A program made the position numbers and the translations under genes. 64,000 bases of DNA from Paraburkholderia unamae (GTDB lineage: Bacteria; Pseudomonadota; Gammaproteobacteria; Burkholderiales; Burkholderiaceae): assembly GCF_003268775.1 (NCBI RefSeq), contig NZ_QLSU01000036.1, forward strand, positions 1-64,000, in the 5' to 3' direction. Under the pieces are notes generated by a model, which was not told the origin of the DNA, searched no databases, and saw nothing but the letters and a program-made list of their open reading frames with translations. Positions 58,666-64,000 of the stretch are shown here, piece by piece (position 1 is the stretch's first letter; each line of letters starts with the position of its first letter).

Positions 58666-58876
58666 TTCGTAAGGATGACGTTGGGCGCAACATCGCGTGA
58701 GACGGTATGAAGAAAGCGGGGAAAACCGCGGCCGCCTCTTGCGATGTCGATGGCCAAATCGTAGAAACGCCGTATTTTTTTCGCGCTTGCAAAGCGCGCC
58801 AAAGGGGCGATAGAGTGCGCCAGAGACGATCGACGGTTAAGGCCGTCGTCGCAAACAGGCCCTAACGGAGCGAGAC
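58666..58876. promoter_or_regulatory. Divergent regulatory region between amine oxidase and AraC gene
   Basis: About 210 bp between divergent starts. AT-rich stretches occur near 58770; no clear repeat was identified. It should hold both promoters and the regulator's sites. Confidence 0.5.
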
Positions 58877-59893
58877 ATGAAAAGAGTGCCTGTCAATAGC
58901 GGTTTCCCCATGATTCGCGGCGCCGTGATGGGCCCCATCATGCGTGCGCTCGACGCCGCTGATGCGGACTGCGATGCATTGCTGGCCGAGTTCGGGCTGA
59001 GCCGCCGGCAGCTTTCCAATCCTTATGAAATCGTGGCACTCGGACGCTACGTCGGTGCGTTCGAACGCGCGGCAAACGTGCTCGACGAACCGTATCTCGG
59101 CCTGCGCCTCGGCTCGGAGTTGCAACTCACCGAATTGGGGCCGGCCGGACTCGTGTTCATGTCGTCGCCGACGCTCGGTTCCGCAATCCGCAAGTTCACC
59201 GACGCGCTCGGCTCCTGGCAGAGCGGGACGGCGGTCGATCTCGTGCGCGACAACGAGTGGCCGATGTGGAGCTATCGCATCGCGCATACGCACATCTGGC
59301 CGCGCCGCCAGGACGCCGAATACAGCGTCTCGGCGATGTGCCACATGATCCGCCTCGTGCGCGGCGCGGCGTGGGCGCCCGTGGAGGTGCATTTCGAGCA
59401 CGCGGCGCCCGCCGACCTCAAGCCCTATATGCGCGTGTTTCGCGTGCCGGTGCGCTTCCAGCAACCGGCGAGCGGCGTGGTCCTGCATCCGCTGGATCTC
59501 GACGCCCCGCTCAAGAGCGCCGACGTGCAGATGGCGCGCATGATGGAACGTCACGCTACCGACCTCATTTCGCGCGATACGCTCCCACACTCGCTCGTCG
59601 ACCAGGTGCGCGATCTCGTCACGCGCCGGCTCGCGCGCGAGAAGCTGGTGGTCGCCGATATCGCCCGCGATCTCGGGCTATCCGACCGCTCGTTGCAGCG
59701 TCACCTCGGCGAGGCGGGCACCTCGGTGCGGCAGATCATTCGCGAGGAGCGCGAGCGCAGCGTGGCCGTGCTGCGCGAGCAGGACGGCATGACCAACGCG
59801 GCCGTGGCGCGCGCCGTGGGTTACGCCGACGCCACGGTGCTGTGGCGCGCCACGCGCAATTGGGGCCGCACGGGTGTGAAGCGAACGCGCTAG
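58877..59893 (+). CDS. AraC-family transcriptional regulator
   Basis: A 338-residue regulator. The N-terminal effector domain is of the arabinose-binding-like type (NPYEIVALGRYVGAFERA; LSNPYEI). The C-terminal helix-turn-helix pair contains VVADIARDLGLSDRSLQRHL and NAAVARAVGYADATVLWRAT. GGAGCGAGAC precedes the ATG. Divergent to the amine oxidase, it is the probable activator of that cluster. Confidence 0.85.
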   Translation: MKRVPVNSGFPMIRGAVMGPIMRALDAADADCDALLAEFGLSRRQLSNPYEIVALGRYVGAFERAANVLDEPYLGLRLGSELQLTELGPAGLVFMSSPTLGSAIRKFTDALGSWQSGTAVDLVRDNEWPMWSYRIAHTHIWPRRQDAEYSVSAMCHMIRLVRGAAWAPVEVHFEHAAPADLKPYMRVFRVPVRFQQPASGVVLHPLDLDAPLKSADVQMARMMERHATDLISRDTLPHSLVDQVRDLVTRRLAREKLVVADIARDLGLSDRSLQRHLGEAGTSVRQIIREERERSVAVLREQDGMTNAAVARAVGYADATVLWRATRNWGRTGVKRTR

Positions 59894-60206
59894 CCAAAAC
59901 GCGTTGAAAGCTGATTGATATGAAACGGTAAGTCTGTTGGCTGAACAAAGCACGTATTTCCCGTTCACGCATTTGATCAGGATGCCGAAGGTAATATCGA
60001 CCGTTTGACGGCATTCAGTGAAAACCCGCTCCCGGCCTGGCGCAATTTATCGAAAATTTGGCGCGTTGCGCCAGGTCGGCAAATTTATTAGCTGCCTAAC
60101 ATGCGCTCAAATCGAATCGGGAAATTCGATACGTCGAGCGCCACAGGCACGCGATTGTTCATCGTGTCGCATGGCGAATCCAGGACAGACACCAACAGAG
60201 GCAACG
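59894..60206. other. Regulatory gap before the permease
   Basis: About 310 bp without a gene. It contains the inverted repeat TGGCGC-GTT-GCGCCA (60059-60073) with a second TGGCGC half-site at 60039, in an AT-rich setting, a likely operator for the permease gene. Confidence 0.45.
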
Positions 60207-61682
60207 ATGAACGAACCGTATTCTCCCACTCACCTGGCCGCCGGCGCTCCCGCAGCGCAGCCGGCAGGCGAGTCCGCCGTGGCGTCGAACCGAAGCCTCC
60301 TCGGGCTTTGGCAGATCGTCTTTCTCGTCATCTCGGCGGCCGCGCCGCTCACCGGCATGCTGGGCGCCGTGCCGCCCGCCATCAGCCTCGGCAACGGCGC
60401 GGGCATTCCGGGTGCGTTCGTGCTGGCGGGCGCCGTGCTGCTCGTGTTCAGCGTCGGCTTCGCTTCGATGAGCCGTCACATCGTGCGTGCAGGCGCGTTC
60501 TATGCGTACATCACCGCGGGCTTCGGGCGTCCCGCCGGCATGGCCGGCGCGCTCGTCGCGCTGCTCTCGTACACGAGCATCCAGATCGCGCTGTATGGCC
60601 TGTTCGGCTTCTTCTGCACCGTGGTGCTCGGGCCGCTCGTGCATGCCGCCGTGCCCTGGTATGTGTGGTCGTTTGCGTGCCTCGTGATCGTGCAGTTCAC
60701 GGGCCTGCGCGGCATCGACCTGAATAGCCGCCTGCTCGGCGTGCTCATGTGTCTCGAACTCGGCATCCTGCTGCTGCTGAGCCTTGCGATCGTGATTCAC
60801 CACGGCGGCCCGGACGGCCTCACGCTCGCGCCGTTCGCGCCGCGTCATGTGTTCAGCGGCCACCTGGGTATCGCCGCGATGTTCGCGCTCGCGTCCTTCA
60901 TCGGCTTCGAGGCCACGGCGATCTACGGCAAGGAGTGCCGCGACCCGAAAGTGACGGTGCCGCGCGCCACCTACGTGTCGGTCACGCTCATTCTCGTGTT
61001 CTTTGCGTTCGTCACGTGGGCCATCGTTTGCGCCTATGGCATCGACAACGTCACGGAAGTGGCGACGAAGCAACCCGGCGACTTCTGGTTCATCCAGTCG
61101 ACCAAGTACCTGGGCGGCGCCATGACCACGACCATGAGCTTCCTGCTGCTCTCCAGCATTTTCGCGAGCCTGCTGTCGTTCCACAACACGATCGTGCGCT
61201 ACATCCACGCACTCTCGGGCGAGGGCATCCTGCCGGCCGTGCTGGACCGCCTGCATCCGAAGTACGGTTCGCCGTATCTCGCGAGCTATCTGCAAACGCT
61301 CTCGGTGGCCGTGCCGCTCGGCGTGTTCGTGGCCGCGAACAGCGATCCGTTCAATATCGTGTTCAGCTGCACCTCGGCGCTCGGCACCATCGGTATCGTC
61401 ATGTTGCAAGCGCTCACGAGCTTTTCGGTGGTGGCGTTCTTCCGCGCCACGAAAAAGGACACGCGGCTCTGGCATGCGCTGCTCGCGCCGGTGCTGGGCG
61501 GCGTCGGTCTGCTTGCGATCGGCATCGTGCTGATCGGCAATCTCGACGCGCTCTCGGGCTCCGATAGCCCCGTCGTGCGCTCGTTCCCCTGGATCGTGCT
61601 CGCCGTGGCGTTGTTCGGCGTGGCGATCGCCTTCGTGCTCAAGCGCTCGCGTCCGGATATCTACGCGCGATTCGGCCAGTAG
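60207..61682 (+). CDS. APC-family amino-acid/amine permease
   Basis: A 491-residue inner-membrane protein with about 12 spans. SLLGLWQIVFLVISAAAPL and the first-span GMLGAVPPAISLGNGAGIPG are typical of the APC superfamily; FIGFEATAIYGKECRDPKV is the conserved segment after span 6. Located beside the amine oxidase regulator, it may import the amine substrate. ATG 60207 follows CAGAGGCAACG. Confidence 0.85.
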   Translation: MNEPYSPTHLAAGAPAAQPAGESAVASNRSLLGLWQIVFLVISAAAPLTGMLGAVPPAISLGNGAGIPGAFVLAGAVLLVFSVGFASMSRHIVRAGAFYAYITAGFGRPAGMAGALVALLSYTSIQIALYGLFGFFCTVVLGPLVHAAVPWYVWSFACLVIVQFTGLRGIDLNSRLLGVLMCLELGILLLLSLAIVIHHGGPDGLTLAPFAPRHVFSGHLGIAAMFALASFIGFEATAIYGKECRDPKVTVPRATYVSVTLILVFFAFVTWAIVCAYGIDNVTEVATKQPGDFWFIQSTKYLGGAMTTTMSFLLLSSIFASLLSFHNTIVRYIHALSGEGILPAVLDRLHPKYGSPYLASYLQTLSVAVPLGVFVAANSDPFNIVFSCTSALGTIGIVMLQALTSFSVVAFFRATKKDTRLWHALLAPVLGGVGLLAIGIVLIGNLDALSGSDSPVVRSFPWIVLAVALFGVAIAFVLKRSRPDIYARFGQ

Positions 61683-61759
61683 CGCGGCCAGTAGCGTCGC
61701 GCTTCACACCGCGCACACGCTTCACGCGCCTCACGCAGTTCCCGCAAGACCCTGATCGG

Positions 61760-61782
61760 GCGGCGCGCGCCTCGCGCGCCGC
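61760..61782 (+). terminator. GC-rich hairpin after the permease
   Basis: Perfect 10-bp stem (GCGGCGCGCG / CGCGCGCCGC) with a 3-base loop, but no T run; may be a processing or Rho-related site. Confidence 0.35.
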
Positions 61783-61846
61783 GCTCCGGTCGCGCGCGCG
61801 ACGAGCTTCGCGGCGCGGCCCATCTCTCTTCGAACAAGACAACGAT

Positions 61847-63061
61847 ATGGCAACGCAATTCGTCAAGCGCACGGCGCTGGCGCTGGCTTCGTGCGCCCTT
61901 GCGACTGGCGCGCACGCACAATCTTCGGTCACGCTCTACGGCACGATGGACGTGGGTCTCGTCTACACGAACAACCAGCAGGTCACGCATGCCGACGGCA
62001 GCACGAGCGGCCACGCGAACTGGCAACTGGGCGGCGGCAATCTCGTGCCTTCGCGCTGGGGCCTCACGGGCAGCGAGGACATCGGCGACGGCACCACGGT
62101 CAATTTCACGCTGGAAAACAGCTTCTTTTCGCAGAACGGCGCGCTGCTGCAAGGCGGCACGCTCTTTAACCGCAACGCCTGGGTGGGCGTGGCAAACACC
62201 CGCTTCGGCACGCTCACGCTCGGGCGCCAGTACGACCCGTTCTCGGACGACCTCGGCGCCTATGCGTCGAGCAACAACTGGGCGACGCTCTACGGCTCGC
62301 ATTTCGGCGACGTGGACAACCTCAACGAAGCGTTCAACTTCAACAATTCGGTCAAGTACGTGAGTCCGAGCTTTGGCGGCTTCACGATCGGCGGCCTGTT
62401 CAGCTTTGGCGGCGTGGCGGGGAACTTCTCGCAAAATCGCGGCTGGTCGGTGGCGGCGAACTATGCGAACGGGCCGCTTTCGCTTTCGGCGGGCTACCTG
62501 GAATTGCGCAATCCGTTGCAGGCGGCGCTCGGCGGGGAGAGCGGCTATATCGGCGACTTCAGTTGCAGCAATCCATCTGCATCGTACTGCGAACTACAGA
62601 ACGCGCAGCGCGTGAATATCTTCGGCGCGGGCGGCTCGTACGCATTCGACAAGGTGTCGGTCGCGCTCAGCTACACGCACACGCGCCTTTCGCATAGCCT
62701 GTATTTCGCCGATGCGGCGCGGCCGCAAGGCGCGGACATCTCCTTTGACATCGCCGAGCTGAACACGTCGTGGCAATACTCGCCGGCGCTGCAATTCGGT
62801 TTCGCCTATATCTTCAACGACGCGCATCCGGACGGCGCATCGTCCACGCGGCTGCATCAGATCAACCTCGGCGCCGTGTACAGCCTCTCCAAGCGCACGG
62901 CGGTCTATGCGGTGGCGATCGGGCAGAAGTCGTCGGGAGCGGGGCTCGGCATCGATCCGGCGAACGGCGCGACGCAGAACCTCGCGCAGATTCCGAACCT
63001 CGTGAACTCGGACAGCGACAAGCAAATCGCGGTGGTCGCGGGCATCCGCCATAACTTCTGA
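61847..63061 (+). CDS. Gram-negative porin
   Basis: A 404-residue outer-membrane trimeric porin. Signal peptide ATQFVKRTALALASCALATG ending AHA, then QSSVTLYGTMDVGLVYTNN. Eyelet-type loop region around SFFSQNGALLQGGTLFNRNA, and the C-terminal strand IAVVAGIRHNF ending in Phe. It may provide entry for substrates of the neighbouring cluster. Confidence 0.9.
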   Translation: MATQFVKRTALALASCALATGAHAQSSVTLYGTMDVGLVYTNNQQVTHADGSTSGHANWQLGGGNLVPSRWGLTGSEDIGDGTTVNFTLENSFFSQNGALLQGGTLFNRNAWVGVANTRFGTLTLGRQYDPFSDDLGAYASSNNWATLYGSHFGDVDNLNEAFNFNNSVKYVSPSFGGFTIGGLFSFGGVAGNFSQNRGWSVAANYANGPLSLSAGYLELRNPLQAALGGESGYIGDFSCSNPSASYCELQNAQRVNIFGAGGSYAFDKVSVALSYTHTRLSHSLYFADAARPQGADISFDIAELNTSWQYSPALQFGFAYIFNDAHPDGASSTRLHQINLGAVYSLSKRTAVYAVAIGQKSSGAGLGIDPANGATQNLAQIPNLVNSDSDKQIAVVAGIRHNF

Positions 63062-63096
63062 GCCAATGGGCGCGCCAGGGCAGGGGGCATGACGCA

Positions 63097-63138
63097 GCGC
63101 GGCAAGACCGGCGCGGCAAGACCTGTGCGGCAAGACCT
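63097..63138 (+). repeat. Three tandem 14-bp repeats
   Basis: GCGCGGCAAGACCG, GCGCGGCAAGACCT, GTGCGGCAAGACCT in a row, plus a partial fourth copy, between porin and Fe-S protein genes. Confidence 0.8.
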
Positions 63139-63224
63139 GTGCGACCTGAGCTGTACACGCTGGCGGAGCGCTTGCGCCGTTCGGCAGTAGAATGTTCAGG
63201 TCCGCTTTTCGCGTGAGCCCGAGC

Positions 63225-63968
63225 ATGAAAGTCGCTCTCTTCGTTCCCTGCTTCATCGACGCGTTCTACCCCGAAGTCGGGATCGCGACGCTCGAACTGC
63301 TGGAGCGCTTCGGCTGCGAGGTCGACTATCCGCTCGAGCAGACCTGCTGCGGTCAGCCCATGGCCAACAGCGGCGCGCAGGCCGAGGCGGCCGGCGCGGA
63401 GCGCGTGTACGCGCGCGCGTTCGCGGGCTATGACTATGTCGTCGGGCCTTCCGCGAGCTGCGTGAATCACGTGCGCGATCACTTCAACGCGATCGAGCAG
63501 ACCGACGAAGTGCGCAAGGTTCGCGAGAGCACGTACGAGCTGGTCGAATTCCTCCACGACGTGCTCGGCGCGCGCGATTTCCCGTGGGCCGAGTTCCCCT
63601 GGCGAGTCGGTCTGCACAACAGTTGCAGCGCGCTGCGCCATTTGCACGAAGCATCCATCTCCGAGGTGGCCGGTCCGGCCTTTTCGAAGCCGCTTGCGCT
63701 GCTCGAACATGTGAAGGGCATCGAGTTCGTGAAGCCCGCGCGACCCGACGAATGCTGTGGTTTTGGCGGCACGTTCGCGGTGACCGAGGAAGCGGTTTCG
63801 GTGCGCATGGGCCAGGACAAGGTCGTCGATCACGTGAGCGCGGGCGCGCAGTACATCGTTTCCGCGGACATGTCCTGCCTCATGCACCAGCAGGGCTGCG
63901 CCGAACGGATGAACGCGGAGATCCGCTTCATCCACATCGCGCAGGTTCTCAACGGAGCGCGCGAATGA
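63225..63968 (+). CDS. (Fe-S)-binding protein, LutA/YkgE-like
   Basis: A 247-residue protein with two Cys-rich repeats of the CCG type: LEQTCCGQPMANSG and RPDECCGFGGTFAV, plus SASCVNHVRDHF and ADMSCLMHQQG. It is the LutA-type subunit of the L-lactate utilisation complex. The next gene starts on an overlapping ATGA, as expected for lutB. ATG 63225 is preferred over one 33 bases upstream. Confidence 0.85.
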   Translation: MKVALFVPCFIDAFYPEVGIATLELLERFGCEVDYPLEQTCCGQPMANSGAQAEAAGAERVYARAFAGYDYVVGPSASCVNHVRDHFNAIEQTDEVRKVRESTYELVEFLHDVLGARDFPWAEFPWRVGLHNSCSALRHLHEASISEVAGPAFSKPLALLEHVKGIEFVKPARPDECCGFGGTFAVTEEAVSVRMGQDKVVDHVSAGAQYIVSADMSCLMHQQGCAERMNAEIRFIHIAQVLNGARE

Positions 63969-64000
63969 AGCGCATCGAACACGCCAGGCTCGCCGGAGCG
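63965..64000 (+). CDS. Start of next gene, probable LutB-like partner (partial)
   Basis: ATG 63965 overlaps the preceding stop; only MKRIEHARLAGA is visible before the window ends. Identity is inferred from lut operon order. Confidence 0.45.
   Translation, partial: MKRIEHARLAGA

Noticed and set aside
1..64000. CRISPR array or insertion sequence
   Set aside because: No regularly spaced repeats and no transposase were found; the 14-bp tandem at 63097 has no spacers.

Overview
The window is high-GC DNA typical of the Burkholderiaceae (Paraburkholderia, Caballeronia or Burkholderia). The host genes, porin types and late-gene phage families all fit. It consists of two host flanks around one complete lambdoid-style prophage of about 44.8 kb with HK97-type head genes and a siphovirus-type tail.

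Left host flank (1-4467): the end of an unidentified gene, a DUF4212/sodium:solute symporter pair, a gene-free stretch with a possible small RNA, a lipoprotein and a small secreted protein.

Prophage (4468-49311): it is bounded by a perfect 45-bp direct repeat, the 3' end of tRNA-Ser(GGA). The intact tRNA lies at the right boundary. A leftward operon runs from promoter pL (about 12.8 kb) through small membrane proteins, a gene interrupted by a 10-C tract, a PP-loop (PAPS-reductase-like) protein, a membrane protein, a C5 DNA methyltransferase, a LysM protein, a second methyltransferase, an excisionase candidate and the integrase. The immunity region (12.8-15.1 kb) holds a short repressor without a protease domain, a Cro-like protein, five copies of a 13-bp operator and a LexA box in front of a small gene that converges on the repressor. 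Rightward early genes include a CII-like regulator, a replication initiator with iterons inside the gene, two nucleases and a Q-like regulator. Next come a late promoter and terminator, then HNH, terminase, portal, ClpP-like protease, capsid, connectors, tail tube, frameshifted tail chaperones, tape measure, tail tip and fibre genes, lysis genes and a lipase. The right end carries leftward accessory genes: an orphan gene inside a lipase duplication, a small protein plus SDH-type serine proteinase pair, and a second LexA-controlled small operon.

Right host flank (49312-64000): a decayed porin, nitroreductase, HIT protein, cyclopropane-fatty-acid synthase, CrcB and an SDR oxidoreductase. They are followed by an aromatic-amine catabolism cluster (aldehyde dehydrogenase, membrane transporter, copper amine oxidase, divergent AraC regulator, APC permease, porin), a LutA-like Fe-S protein and the start of its partner.

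How it appears to work (inference): the repressor holds pL and pR through the shared operators. Because it has no autocleavage domain, SOS induction probably acts through LexA-controlled genes. Late genes then depend on the Q-like protein to read through a promoter-proximal terminator and at least seven further hairpins within the late operon.
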